Shown: positions 37,560 to 51,531 of the stretch, piece after piece
How positions within the stretch are numbered: the stretch's first letter is position 1
How the letters are laid out: every line of letters begins with the position of its first letter
Assembly (NCBI GenBank): GCA_964247055.1
Contig: OZ176053.1
Span: forward strand, 13,206,001 to 13,270,000
Reading direction: 5' to 3'
Length of the DNA: 64,000 nt
Source: Paragordius varius
Lineage: Eukaryota > Nematomorpha
Notes under the pieces: model-generated
What the model was told of the DNA's origin: nothing
Seen by the model: only the letters and a program-made list of their open reading frames with translations
Databases searched by the model: none
Made by a program: the position numbers and the translations under genes

Positions 37560-40500
37560 AACTTGAGTAATCATGCGACTAGTTTTATACATTAATTTTT
37601 AAAGTATTGTTGTAAAAATCGGATATGAAAGAGTTTGCCAAACTATCTCTATATTTATATGTAGTCCTACTAAGAGAATGTATAAAAAAAATTTTGCTCA
37701 CCGGTGACCAATATCCGATTTTTAAGGACAAAGTTTAACTTGAGTATTGATGCGACTTATTGATACGACTAGTTTATACATTAATTTATAAAGTATCGTT
37801 GTAATAATCGGATATGGAAAGAGTTTGTCAAACTATCTCTATATTTTGATGTAGTCTTACTAAGAGAATGTATAAAAAATTATTTTGTTCACCGGTGACC
37901 AATATCCGATTTATAAGGATTAAGTTTAACTTGAGTATTGATGCGACTTATTGATACGATTAGTTTTATACATTAATTTATAAAGTATTGTTGTAATAAT
38001 CGGATATGAAAGAGTTTGTCAAACTATCTCTATATTTTGATGTAATCTTGCTAAGAGAATGTATAAAAAATAATTTTGTTCACCGGTGACCAATATCCGA
38101 TTTTTAAGGACAAAGTTTAACTTGAATATTGATGCGACTAGTTTAATACATTAATTTTTAAAGTATAGTTGTAAAAATCGGATATGAAAGAGTTTGTCAA
38201 ACTATCTCTATATTTTGATGTAGTCTTACTAAGAGAATGTATAAAAAATAATTTTGTTCACCGGTGACCAATATCCGATTTTTAAGGACAAAGTTTAACG
38301 TGAGTATTGATACGATTTATTGATACGACTAGTTTTATACATTAATTTTTAAAGTATCGTTGTAAAAATCGAATATGAAAGAGCTTGTCAAACTATCTCT
38401 ATATTTTGATGTAGTCTTACTAAGAGAATGTATAAAAAATAATTTTGTTCACCGGTGACCAATATCCGATTTTTAAGGACAAAGTTTAACTTGAGTATTG
38501 ATGCGACTAGTTTAATACATTAATTTTTAAAGTATCGTTGTACAATCGGATATGAAAGAGTTTGTCAAACTATCTCTATATTTTGATGTAGTCCTACTAA
38601 GAGAATGTATAAAAAATTATTTTGTTCACCGGGGACCAATATCCGATTTTTAAGGACAAAGTTTAACTTGAGTAATCATGCGACTAGTTTTATACATTAA
38701 TTTTTAAAGTATTGTTGTAAAAATCGGATATGAAAGAGTTTGCCAAACTATCTCTATATTTATATGTAGTCCTACTAAGAGAATGTATAAAAAAAATTTT
38801 GCTCACCGGTGACCAATATCCGATTTTTAAGGACAAAGTTTAACTTGAGTATTGATGCGACTTAATGATACGACTAGTTTATACATTAATTTATAAAGTA
38901 TCGTTGTATAAATCGGATATGAAAGAGTTTGTCAAACTATCTCTATTATTTGATGTAGTTTAGCTAAGAGAATGTATAAAAAATTATTTTGTTCACCGGT
39001 GACCAATATCCGATTTTTAAGGACAAAGTTTAACTTGAGTATTGATGCGACGAGTTTAATACATTAATTTTTAAAGTATAGTTGTAAAAATCGGATATGA
39101 AAGAGGTTGTCAAACTATCTCTATATTTTGATGTAGTCTTACTAAGAGAATGTATAAAAAATAATTTTGTTCACCGGTGACCAATATCCGATTTTTAAGG
39201 ACAAAGTTTAACTTGAGTATTGATACGATTTATTGATACGACTAGTTTTATACATTAATTTTTAAAGTATCGTTGTAAAAATCGGATATGAAAGAGTTTG
39301 TTAAACTATCTCTATATTTTGATGTAGTCTTACTAAGAGAATGTATAAAAAATAATTTTGTTCACCGGTGACCAATATCCGATTTTTAAGGACAAAGTTT
39401 AACTTGAGTATTGATACGATTAATTGATACGACTAGTTTTATACATTAATTTTTAAAGTATCGTTGTAAAAATCGGATATGAAAGAGTTTGTCAAACTAT
39501 CTCTATATTTTGATGTAGTCTTACTAAGAGAATGTATAAAAAATAATTTTGTTCACCAGTGACCAATATCCGATTTTTAAGGACAAAGTTTAACTTGAGT
39601 ATTGATGCGACTAGTTTAACACATTAATTTTTAAAGTATCGTTGTAAAAATCGGATATGAAAGAGTTTGTCAAACTATCTCTATATTTTGATGTAGTCTT
39701 ACTAAGAGAATGTATAAAAAATAATTTTGTTCACCGGTGACCAATATCCGATTTTTAAGGACAAAGTTTAACTTGAGTATTGATGCGACTAGTTTAATAC
39801 ATTAATTTTTAAAGTATCGTTGTAAAAATCGGATATGAAAGAGTTTGTCAAACTATCTCTATATTTTGATGTAGTCTTACTAAGAGAATGTATAAAAAAT
39901 TATTTGTTCACCGGGGACCAATATCCGATTTTTAAGGACAAAGTTTAACTTGAGTAATCATGCGACTAGTTTTATACATTAATTTTTAAAGTATTGTTGT
40001 AAAAATCGCATATGAAAGAGTTTGCCAAACTATCTCTATATTTATATGTAGTCCTACTAAGAGAATGTATAAAAAAAATTTTGTTCACCAGTGACCAATA
40101 TCCGATTTTTAAGGACAAAGTTTAACTTGAGTATTGATGCGACTTATTGATACGATTAGTTTTATACATTAATTTATAAAGTATTGTTGTAATAATCGGA
40201 TATGGAAAGAGTTTGTCAAACTATCTCTATATTTTGATGTAGTCTTACTAAGAGAATGTATAAAAAATTATTTTGTTCACCGGTGACCAATATCCGATTT
40301 ATAAGGATTAAGTTTAACTTGAGTATTGATGCGACTTATTGATACGATTAGTTTTATACATTAATTTATAAAGTATTGTTGTAATAATCGGATATGAAAG
40401 AGTTTGTCAAACTATCTCTATATTTTGATGTAATCTTGCTAAGAGAATGTATAAAAAATAATTTTGTTCACCGGTGACCAATATCCGATTTTTAAGGACA

Positions 40501-41090
40501 AAGTTTAACTTGAATATTGATGCGACTAGTTTAATACATTAATTTTTAAAGTATAGTTGTAAAAATCGGATATGAAAGAGTTTGTCAAACTATCTCTATA
40601 TTTTGATGTAGTCTTACTAAGAGAATGTATAAAAAATAATTTTGTTCACCGGTGACCAATATCCGATTTTTAAGGACAAAGTTTAACGTGAGTATTGATA
40701 CGATTTATTGATACGACTAGTTTTATACATTAATTTTTAAAGTATCGTTGTAAAAATCGAATATGAAAGAGTTTGTCAAACTATCTCTATATTTTGGTGT
40801 AGTCTTACTAAGAGAATGTATAAAAAATAATTTTGTTCACCGGTGACCAATATCCGATTTTTAAGGACAAAGTTTAACTTGAGTATTGATGCGACGAGTT
40901 TAACACATTAATTTTTAAAGTATCGTTGTAAAAATCGGATATGAAAGAGTTTGTCAAACTATCTCTAATATTTGATGTAGTCTTACTAAGAGAATGTATA
41001 AAAAATAATTTTGTTCACCGGTGACCAATATCCGATTTTTAAGGACAAAGTTTAACTTGAGTATTGATGCGACTAGTTTAATACATTAAT
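37524..41090 (+). repeat. 4,584-bp segmental repeat, copy 2 (partial)
   Basis: It matches copy 1 until about 41.09 kb, with small differences late in the copy ('attttggtgtag' at 40796 and 'gcgacgagtttaacac' in D at 40876). After that it turns into the 1,666-bp unit, which shares those late changes. Confidence 0.83.
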
Positions 41091-42350
41091 TTTTAAAGTA
41101 TTGTTGTAAAAATCGGATATGAAAGAGTTTGCCAAACTATCTCTATATTTTGATGTAGTCTTACTAAGAGAATGTATAAAAAATAATTTTGTTCACCGGT
41201 GACCAATATCCGATTTTTAAGGACAAAGTTTAACTTGAGTATTGATACGATTTATTGATACGACTAGTTTTATACATTAATTTTTAAAGTATCGTTGTAA
41301 AAATCGGATATGAAAGAGTTTGTCAAACTATCTCTATAATTTGATGTAGTCTTACTAAGAGAATGTATAAAAGATTATTTTGTTCACCGGTGACCAATAT
41401 CCGATTTTTAAGGACAAAGTTTAACTTGAGTATTGATGCGACTTATTGATACGACTAGTTTTATACATTAATTTATAAAGTATCGTTGTAAAAATCGGAT
41501 ATGAAAGAGTTTGTCAAACTATCTCTATTATTTGATGTAGTCTTGCTAAGAGAATGTATAAAAAATTATTTTGTTCACCGGTGACCAATATCCGATTTTT
41601 AAGGACAAAGTTTAACTTGAGTATTGATGCGACGAGTTTAATACATTAATTTTTAAAGTATAGTTGTAAAAATCGGATATGAAAGAGTTTGTCAAACTAT
41701 CTCTATATTTTGATGTAGTCTTACTAAGAGAATGTATAAAAAATAATTTTGTTCACCGGTGACCAATATCCGATTTTTAAGGACAAAGTTTAACTTGAGT
41801 ATTGATACGATTTATTGATACGACTAGTTTTATACATTAATTTTTAAAGTATCGTTGTAAAAATCGGATATGAAAGAGTTTGTCAAACTATCTCTATAAT
41901 TTGATGTAGTCTTACTAAGAGAATGTATAAAAGATTATTTTGTTCACCGGTGACCAATATCCGATTTTTAAGGACAAAGTTTAACTGGAGTATTGATGCG
42001 ACTTATTGATACGACTAGTTTTATACATTAATTTATAAAGTATCGTTGTAAAAATCGGATATGAAAGAGTTTGTCAAACTATCTCTATTATTTGATGTAG
42101 TCTTGCTAAGAGAATGTATAAAAAATTATTTTGTTCACCGGTGACCAATATCCGATTTTTAAGGACAAAGTTTAACTTGAGTATTGATGCGACTAGTTTA
42201 ATACATTAATTTTTAAAGTATCGTTGTAAAAATCGGATATGAAAGAGTTTGTCAAACTATCTCTATATTTTGATGTAGTCTTACTAAGAGAATGTATAAA
42301 AAATTATTTTGTTCACCGGGGACCAATATCCGATTTTTAAGGATAAGTTT
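40685..42350 (+). repeat. 1,666-bp nonamer, copy 1
   Basis: Starts are 40685, 40876, 41054, 41232, 41423, 41614, 41792, 41983 and 42174, with lengths 191, 178, 178, 191, 191, 178, 191, 191 and 177. Inside it, the pair C-like plus L at 41232 repeats at 41792 (offset 560). There is no F start, but the 41054 monomer has F-like 'gtattgttg' and 'gtttgccaaac' in its middle, so it is a chimera. Confidence 0.87.
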
Positions 42351-44016
42351 AACTTGAGTATTGATACGATTTATTGATACGACTAGTTTTATACATTAAT
42401 TTTTAAAGTATCGTTGTAAAAATCGAATATGAAAGAGTTTGTCAAACTATCTCTATATTTTGGTGTAGTCTTACTAAGAGAATGTATAAAAAATAATTTT
42501 GTTCACCGGTGACCAATATCCGATTTTTAAGGACAAAGTTTAACTTGAGTATTGATGCGACGAGTTTAACACATTAATTTTTAAAGTATCGTTGTAAAAA
42601 TCGGATATGAAAGAGTTTGTCAAACTATCTCTAATATTTGATGTAGTCTTACTAAGAGAATGTATAAAAAATAATTTTGTTCACCGGTGACCAATATCCG
42701 ATTTTTAAGGACAAAGTTTAACTTGAGTATTGATGCGACTAGTTTAATACATTAATTTTTAAAGTATTGTTGTAAAAATCGGATATGAAAGAGTTTGCCA
42801 AACTATCTCTATATTTTGATGTAGTTTTACTAAGAGAATGTATAAAAAATAATTTTGTTCACCGGTGACCAATATCCGATTTTTAAGGACAAAGTTTAAC
42901 TTGAGTATTGATACGATTTATTGATACGACTAGTTTTATACATTAATTTTTAAAGTATCGTTGTAAAAATCGGATATGAAAGAGTTTGTCAAACTATCTC
43001 TATAATTTGATGTAGTCTTACTAAGAGAATGTATAAAAGATTATTTTGTTCACCGGTGACCAATATCCGATTTTTAAGGACAAAGTTTAACTTGAGTATT
43101 GATGCGACTTATTGATACGACTAGTTTTATACATTAATTTATAAAGTATCGTTGTAAAAATCGGATATGAAAGAGTTTGTCAAACTATCTCTATTATTTG
43201 ATGTAGTCTTGCTAAGAGAATGTATAAAAAATTATTTTGTTCACCGGTGACCAATATCCGATTTTTAAGGACAAAGTTTAACTTGAGTATTGATGCGACG
43301 AGTTTAATACATTAATTGTTAAAGTATAGTTGTAAAAATCGGATATGAAAGAGTTTGTCAAACTATCTCTATATTTTGATGTAGTCTTACTAAGAGAATG
43401 TATAAAAAATAATTTTGTTCACCGGTGACCAATATCCGATTTTTAAGGACAAAGTTTAACTTGAGTATTGATACGATTTATTGATACGACTAGTTTTATA
43501 CATTAATTTTTAAAGTATCGTTGTAAAAATCGGATATGAAAGAGTTTGTCAAACTATCTCTATAATTTGATGTAGTCTTACTAAGAGAATGTATAAAAGA
43601 TTATTTTGTTCACCGGTGACCAATATCCGATTTTTAAGGACAAAGTTTAACTTGAGTATTGATGCGACTTATTGATACGACTAGTTTTATACATTAATTT
43701 ATAAAGTATCGTTGTAAAAATCGGATATGAAAGAGTTTGTCAAACTATCTCTATTATTTGATGTAGTCTTGCTAAGAGAATGTATAAAAAATTATTTTGT
43801 TCACCGGTGACCAATATCCGATTTTTAAGGACAAAGTTTAACTTGAGTATTGATGCGACTAGTTTAATACATTAATTTTTAAAGTATCGTTGTAAAAATC
43901 GGATATGAAAGAGTTTGTCAAACTATCTCTATATTTTGATGTAGTCTTACTAAGAGAATGTATAAAAAATTATTTTGTTCACCGGGGACCAATATCCGAT
44001 TTTTAAGGATAAGTTT
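42351..44016 (+). repeat. 1,666-bp nonamer, copy 2
   Basis: It matches copy 1 at +1,666, including 'attttggtgtag' (42462 versus 40796). The first monomer begins 'aacttgag' rather than 'aacgtgag'. Other differences: 'gtagttttac' near 42822 and 'cattaattgtt' near 43311. Both copies end in a short CGGGG monomer with an 'aaggataag' end. Confidence 0.87.
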
Positions 44017-45313
44017 AACTTGAGTATTGATGCGACTTATTGATACGACTAGTTTTATACATTAATTTATAAAGTATCGTTGTAAAAATCGGATATGAAA
44101 GAGTTTGTCAAAATATCTCTATTATTTGATGTAGTCTTACTAAGAGAATGTATAAAAAATAATTTTGTTCACCGGTGACCAATATCCGATTTTTAAGGAC
44201 AAAGTTTAACTTGAGTTTTGATGCGACTGGTTTAATACCATAATTTTTAAAGTATCGTTGTACAATCCGGATATGAAAGAGTTTGTCAAACTATCTTTAT
44301 ATTTTTATGTAGTCTTACTAAGAAAATGTATAAAAAACTATTTTGTTCACCGGTGACCAATATCCGATTTTTAAGGACAAAGTTTAACTTGAGTATTGAT
44401 GCGACTAGTTTAATACATTAATTTTTAAAGTATCGTTGTAAAAATCGGATATGGAAAGAGTTTGTCAAACTATCTCTATATTTTGATGTAGTCTTACTAA
44501 GAGAATGTATAAAAAAAATTTTGCTCACCGGTGACCAATATCCGATTTTTAAGGACAAAGTTTAACTTGAGTATTGATGCGACTTATTGATACGACTAGT
44601 TTACACATTAATTTATAAAGTATCGTTGTAAAAATCGGATATGAAAGAGTTTGTCAAACTATCTCTATTATTTGATGTAGTTTAGCTAAGAGAATGTATA
44701 AAAAATTATTTTGTTCACCGGTGACCAATATCCAATTTTTAAGGACAAAGTTTAACTTGAGTATTGATGCGACGAGTTTAATACATTAATTTTTAAAGTA
44801 TAGTTGTAAAAATCGGATATGAAAGAGATTGTCAAACTATCTCTATATTTTGATGTAGTCTTACTAAGAGAATGTATAAAAAATAATTAAGTTCACCGGT
44901 GACCAATATCCGATTTTTAAGGACAAAGTTTAACTTGAGTATTGATACGATTTATTGATACGACTAGTTTTATACATTAATTTTTAAAGTATCGTTGTAA
45001 AAATCGGATATGAAAGAGTTTGTCAAACTATCTCTATAATTTGATGTAGTCTTACTAAGAGTATGTATAAAAGATTATTTTGTTCACCGGTGACCAATAT
45101 CCGATTTTTAAGGACAAAGTTTAACTTGAGTATTGATGCGACTTATTGATACGACTAGTTTTATACATTAATTTATAAAGTATCGTTGTAAAAATCGGAT
45201 ATGAAAGAGTTTGTCAAACTATCTCTATTATTTGATGTAGTCTTGCTAAGAGAATGTATAAAAAATTATTTTGTTCACCGGTGACCAATATCCGATTTTT
45301 AAGGACAAAGTTT
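44017..45313 (+). repeat. Mosaic block between the 1,666- and 916-bp units
   Basis: It holds an L monomer with 'caaaatatc', the 'gttttg' short monomer (44208, with 'tttttatgtag'), a K monomer whose end is F-like ('aaaaaaaattttgctc'), G, a 'gcgacgag' monomer with 'gagattgtc' and 'aattaagttc', a C-like monomer with 'agagtatg', and L. The stretch from the 'gcgacgag' monomer onward recurs near 52.8-53.5 kb with the same private marks. Confidence 0.78.
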
Positions 45314-46229
45314 AACTTGAGTATTGATGCGACTAGTTTAATACATTAATTTTTAAAGTATCGTTGTAAAAATCGGATATGAAAGAGTTTGTCAAACTAT
45401 CTCTATATTTTGATGTAGTCTTACTAAGAGAATGTATAAAAAATTATTTTGTTCACCGGGGACCAATATCCGATTTTTAAGGATAAGTTTAACTTGAGTA
45501 TTGATGCGACTTATTGATACGACTAGTTTTATACATTAATTTATAAAGTATCGTTGTAAAAATCGGATATGAAAGAGTTTGTCAAAATATCTCTATTATT
45601 TGATGTAGTCTTACTAAGAGAATGTATAAAAAATAATTTTGTTCACCGGTGACCAATATCCGATTTTTAAGGATAAGTTTAACTTGAGTATTGATGCGAC
45701 TTATTGATACGACTAGTTTTATACATTAATTTTTAAAGTATCGTTGTACAATCCGGATATGAAAGAGTTTGTCAAACTATCTTTATATTTTGATGTAGTC
45801 TTACTAAGAAAATGTATAAAAAACTATTTTGTTCACCGGTGACCAATATCCGATTTTTAAGGACAAAGTTTAACTTGAGTATTGATGCGACTAGTTTAAT
45901 ACATTAATTTTTAAAGTATCGTTGTAAAAATCGGATATGGAAAGAGTTTGTCAAACTATCTCTATATTTTGATGTAGTCTTACTAAGAAAATGTATAAAA
46001 AATTATTTTGTTCACCGGTGACCAATATCCGATTTTTAAGGACAAAGTTTAACTTGAGTATTGATGCGACTAGTTTAATACATTAATTTTTAAAGTATCG
46101 TTGTAAAAATCGGATATGGAAAGAGTTTGTCAAACTATCTCTATATTTTGATGTAGTCTTACTAAGAAAATGTATAAAAAATTATTTTGTTCACCGGTGA
46201 CCAATATCCGATTTTTAAGGACAAAGTTT
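45314..46229 (+). repeat. 916-bp pentamer, copy 1
   Basis: Starts are 45314, 45491, 45681, 45872 and 46051, with lengths 177, 190, 191, 179 and 179. Order: short CGGGG with 'ggataag' end, L with 'caaaatatc', a chimeric long monomer with 'acaatccgg', then two K monomers. Confidence 0.88.
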
Positions 46230-47145
46230 AACTTGAGTATTGATGCGACTAGTTTAATACATTAATTTTTAAAGTATCGTTGTAAAAATCGGATATGAAA
46301 GAGTTTGTCAAACTATCTCTATATTTTGATGTAGTCTTACTAAGAGAATGTATAAAAAATTATTTTGTTCACCGGGGACCAATATCCGATTTTTAAGGAT
46401 AAGTTTAACTTGAGTATTGATGCGACTTATTGATACGACTAGTTTTATACATTAATTTATAAAGTATCGTTGTAAAAATCGGATATGAAAGAGTTTGTCA
46501 AAATATCTCTATTATTTGATGTAGTCTTACTAAGAGAATGTATAAAAAATAATTTTGTTCACCGGTGACCAATATCCGATTTTTAAGGATAAGTTTAACT
46601 TGAGTATTGATGCGACTTATTGATACGACTAGTTTTATACATTAATTTTTAAAGTATCGTTGTACAATCCGGATATGAAAGAGTTTGTCAAACTATCTTT
46701 ATATTTTGATGTAGTCTTACTAAGAAAATGTATAAAAAACTATTTTGTTCACCGGTGACCAATATCCGATTTTTAAGGACAAAGTTTAACTTGAGTATTG
46801 ATGCGACTAGTTTAATACATTAATTTTTAAAGTATCGTTGTAAAAATCGGATATGGAAAGAGTTTGTCAAACTATCTCTATATTTTGATGTAGTCTTACT
46901 AAGAAAATGTATAAAAAATTATTTTGTTCACCGGTGACCAATATCCGATTTTTAAGGACAAAGTTTAACTTGAGTATTGATGCGACTAGTTTAATACATT
47001 AATTTTTAAAGTATCGTTGTAAAAATCGGATATGGAAAGAGTTTGTCAAACTATCTCTATATTTTGATGTAGTCTTACTAAGAAAATGTATAAAAAATTA
47101 TTTTGTTCACCGGTGACCAATATCCGATTTTTAAGGACAAAGTTT
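46230..47145 (+). repeat. 916-bp pentamer, copy 2
   Basis: Starts 46230, 46407, 46597, 46788 and 46967 match copy 1 exactly in spacing. It is followed by two more K monomers (47146, 47325), so the K run is four long at this point. Confidence 0.88.
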
Positions 47146-48419
47146 AACTTGAGTATTGATGCGACTAGTTTAATACATTAATTTTTAAAGTATCGTTGTA
47201 AAAATCGGATATGGAAAGAGTTTGTCAAACTATCTCTATATTTTGATGTAGTCTTACTAAGAAAATGTATAAAAAATTATTTTGTTCACCGGTGACCAAT
47301 ATCCGATTTTTAAGGACAAAGTTTAACTTGAGTATTGATGCGACTAGTTTAATACATTAATTTTTAAAGTATCGTTGTAAAAATCGGATATGGAAAGAGT
47401 TTGTCAAACTATCTCTATATTTTGATGTAGTCTTACTAAGAGAATGTATAAAAAAATATTTTGTTCACCGGGGACCAATATCCGATTTTTATGGACAAAG
47501 TTTAACTTGAGTATTGATGCGACTTATTGATACGATTAGTTTTATACATTAATTTATAAAGTATTGTTGTAATAATCGGATATGAAAGAGTTCGTCAAAC
47601 TATCTCTATATTTTAATGTAGTCTTGCTAAGAGAATGTATAAAAAATAACTTTGTTCACCGGTGACCAATATCCGATTTTTAAGGACAAAGTTTAACTTG
47701 AATATTGATGCGACTAGTTTAATACATTAATTTTTAAAGTATAGTTGTAAAAATCGGATATGAAAGAGTTTGTCAAACTATCTCTATATTTTGATGTAGT
47801 CTTACTAAGAGAATGTATAAAAAATAATTTTGTTCACCGGTGACCAATATCCGATTTTTAAGGACAAAGTTTAACTTGAGTATTGATACGATTAATTGAT
47901 ACGACTAGTTTTATACATTAATTTTTAAAGTATCGTTGTAAAAATCGGATATGAAAGAGTTTGTCAAACTATCTCTATATTTTGATGTAGTCTTACTAAG
48001 AGAATGTATAAAAAATAATTTTGTTCACCAGTGACCAATATCCGATTTTTAAGGACAAAGTTTAACTTGAGTATTGATGCGACTAGTTTAACACATTAAT
48101 TTTTAAAGTATCGTTGTAAAAATCGGATATGAAAGAGTTTGTCAAACTATCTCTATATTTTGATGTAGTCTTACTAAGAGAATGTATAAAAAATAATTTT
48201 GTTCACCGGTGACCAATATCCGATTTTTAAGGACAAAGTTTAACTTGAGTATTGATGCGACTAGTTTAATACATTAATTTTTAAAGTATCGTTGTAAAAA
48301 TCGGATATGAAAGAGTTTGTCAAACTATCTCTATATTTTGATGTAGTCTTACTAAGAGAATGTATAAAAAATTATTTTGTTCACCGGGGACCAATATCCG
48401 ATTTTTAAGGACAAAGTTT
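47146..48419 (+). repeat. K run end, H', B and 'attaattg' triplet
   Basis: K monomers at 47146 and 47325 (the second with a CGGGG end and 'tttttatgg') lead to an H-like 'ttcgtc' monomer (47504), B, and the 'attaattg', 'taacac' and CGGGG short triplet, ending at F (48420). It parallels 6.9-8.0 kb. Confidence 0.78.
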
Positions 48420-49701
48420 AACTTGAGTAATCATGCGACTAGTTTTATACATTAATTTTTAAAGTATTGTTGTAAAAATCGGATATGAAAGAGTTTGCCA
48501 AACTATCTCTATATTTATATGTAGTCCTACTAAGAGAATGTATAAAAAAAATTTTGTTCACCGGTGACCAATATCCGATTTTTAAGGATAAAGTTTAACT
48601 TGAGTATTGATGCGACTTATTGATACGACTAGTTTTATACATTAATTTATAAAGTATCGTTGTAAAAATCGGATATGAATGAGTTTGTCAAACTATCTCT
48701 ATTATTTGATGTAGTCTTGCTAAGAGAATGTATAAAAAATTATTTTGTTCACCGGTGACCAATATCCGATTTTTAAGGACAAAGTTTAACTTGAGTATTG
48801 ATGCGACTAGTTTAATACATTAATTTTTAAAGTATCGTTGTAAAAATCGGATATGAAAGAGTTTGTCAAACTATCTCTATATTTTGATGTAGTCTTACTA
48901 AGAGAATGTATAAAAAATTATTTTGTTCACCGGGGACCAGTATCCGATTTTTAAGGACAAAGTTTAACTTGAGTATTGATGCGACTTATTGATACGACTA
49001 GTTTTATACATAAATTTATAAAGTATCGTTGAAAAATCGGATATGAAAGAGTTTGTCAAACTATCTCTATTATTTGATGTAGTCCTACTAAGAGAATGTA
49101 TAAAAAATAATTTTGTTCACCGGTGACCAATATCCGATTTTTAAGGACAAAGTTTAACTTGAGTATTGATGCGACTAGTTTAATACATTAATTTTTAAAG
49201 TATCGTTGTAAAAATCGGATATGAAAGAGTTTGTCAAACTATCTCTATATTTTGATGTAGTCTTACTAAGAGAATGTATAAAAAATTATTTTGTTCACCG
49301 GGGACCAATATCCGATTTTTAAGGATAAGTTTAACTTGAGTATTGATGCGACTTATTGATACGACTAGTTTTATACATTAATTTATAAAGTATCGTTGTA
49401 AAAATCGGATATGAAAGAGTTTGTCAAAATATCTCTATTATTTGATGTAGTCTTACTAAGAGAATGTATAAAAAATATTTTTCTTCACCGGTGACCAATA
49501 TCCGATTTTTAAGGACAAAGTTTAACTTGAGTTTTGATGCGACTGGTTTAATACCATAATTTTTAAAGTATCGTTGTACAATCCGGATATGAAAGAGTTT
49601 GTCAAACTATCTTTATATTTTGATGTAGTCTTACTAAGAAAATGTATAAAAAACTATTTTGTTCACCGGTGACCAATATCCGATTTTTAAGGACAAAGTT
49701 T
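48420..49701 (+). repeat. Isolated F unit followed by an 'aaggataag' module
   Basis: It runs F, L with 'gatatgaatgag' (48597), a short CGGGG monomer with 'ccagtatccg' (48788), L with 'cataaattta' and 'gttgaaaaatc' (48966), a short CGGGG 'ggataag' monomer, L with 'caaaatatc', and the 'gttttg' short monomer (49524). This is the only F between 39947 and 54280. The 'gaatgag' L recurs at 54457 and 55919. Confidence 0.78.
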
Positions 49702-51531
49702 AACTTGAGTATTGATACGATTTATTGATACGACTAGTTTTATACATTAATTTTTAAAGTATCGTTGTAAAAATCGGATATGAAAGAGTTTGTCAAACTA
49801 TCTCTATAATTTGATGTAGTCTTACTAAGAGAATGTATAAAAGATTATTTTGTTCACCGGTGACCAATATCCGATTTTTAAGGACAAAGTTTAACTTGAG
49901 TATTGATGCGACTTATTGATAATACTAGTTTTATACATTAATTTATAAAGTATCGTTGTAAAAATCGGATATGAAAGAGTTTGTCAAACTATCTCTATTA
50001 TTTGATGTAGTCTTGCTAAGAGAATGTATAAAAAATTATTTTGTTCACCGGTGATCAATATCCGATTTTTAAGGACAAAGTTTAACTTGAGTATTGATGC
50101 GACTAGTTTAATACATTAATTTTTAAAGTATCGTTGTAAAAATCGGATATGAAAGAGTTTGTCAAACTATCTCTATATTTTGATGTAGTCTTACTAAGAG
50201 AATGTATAAAAAATTATTTTGTTCACCGGGGACCAATATCCGATTTTTAAGGATAAGTTTAACTTGAGTATTGATGCGACTTATTGATACGACTAGTTTT
50301 ATACATTAATTTATAAAGTATCGTTGTAAAAATCGGATATGAAAGAGTTTGTCAAAATATCTCTATTATTTGATGTAGTCTTACTAAGAGAATGTATAAA
50401 AAATAATTTTGTTCACCGGTGACCAATATCCGATTTTTAAGGACAAAGTTTAACTTGAGTTTTGATGCGACTGGTTTAATACCATAATTTTTAAAGTATC
50501 GTTGTACAATCCGGATATGAAAGAGTTTGTCAAACTATCTTTATATTTTGATGTAGTCTTACTAAGAAAATGTATAAAAAACTATTTTGTTCACCGGTGA
50601 CCAATATCCGATTTTTAAGGACAAAGTTTAACTTGAGTATTGATGCGACTAGTTTAATACATTAATTTTTAAAGTATCGTTGTAAAAATCGGATATGGAA
50701 AGAGTTTGTCAAACTATCTCTATATTTTGATGTAGTCTTACTAAGAAAATGTATAAAAAATTATTTTGTTCACCGGTGACCAATATCCGATTTTTAAGGA
50801 CAAAGTTTAACTTGAGTATTGATGCGACTAGTTTTATACATTAATTTATAAAGTATTGTTGTAATAATCGGATATGAAAGAGTTCGTCAAACTATCTCTA
50901 TATTTTAATGTAGTCTTGCTAAGAGAATGTATAAAAAATAACTTTGTTCACCGGTGACCAATATACGATTTTTAAGGACAAAGTTTAACTTGAATATTGA
51001 TGCGACTAGTTTAATACATTAATTTTTAAAGTATAGTTGTAAAAATCGGATATGAAAGAGTTTGTCAAACTATCTCTATATTTTGATGTAGTCTTACTAA
51101 GAGAATGTATAAAAAATAATTTTGTTCACCGGTGACCAATATCCGATTTTTAAGGACAAAGTTTAACTTGAGTATTGATACGATTAATTGATACGACTAG
51201 TTTTATACATTAATTTTTAAAGTATCGTTGTAAAAATCGGATATGAAAGAGTGTCAAACTATCTCTATATTTTGATGTAGTCTTACTAAGAGAATGTATA
51301 AAAAATAATTTTGTTCACCAGTGACCAATATCCGATTTTTAAGGACAAAGTTTAACTTGAGTATTGATGCGACTAGTTTAACACATTAATTTTTAAAGTA
51401 TCGTTGTAAAAATCGGTGTTGAAAGAGTTTGTCAAACTATCTCTATATTTTGATGTAGTCTTACTAAGAGAATGTATAAAAAATAATTTTGTTCACCGGT
51501 GACCAATATCCGATTTTTAAGGACAAAGTTT
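49702..51531 (+). repeat. 1,830-bp decamer, copy 1
   Basis: Starts are 49702, 49893, 50084, 50261, 50452, 50630, 50809, 50987, 51165 and 51354, with lengths 191, 191, 177, 191, 178, 179, 178, 178, 189 and 178. Private marks: 'gataatac' in the second monomer, a 2-bp deletion giving 'gagtgtcaaac' in the ninth, and 'cggtgttgaaag' in the tenth. Confidence 0.87.
50809..50986 (+). repeat. Short chimera with an H-type body
   Basis: Its 5' end is short-class ('gcgactagttttatac', no 13-bp duplication). It then continues as H-like ('aatttataaag', 'gtaataatcgg', 'gagttcgtc', 'aataactttg'). It is a 178-bp version of a normally 191-bp type, and the end also has 'atatacgat'. Confidence 0.82.
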
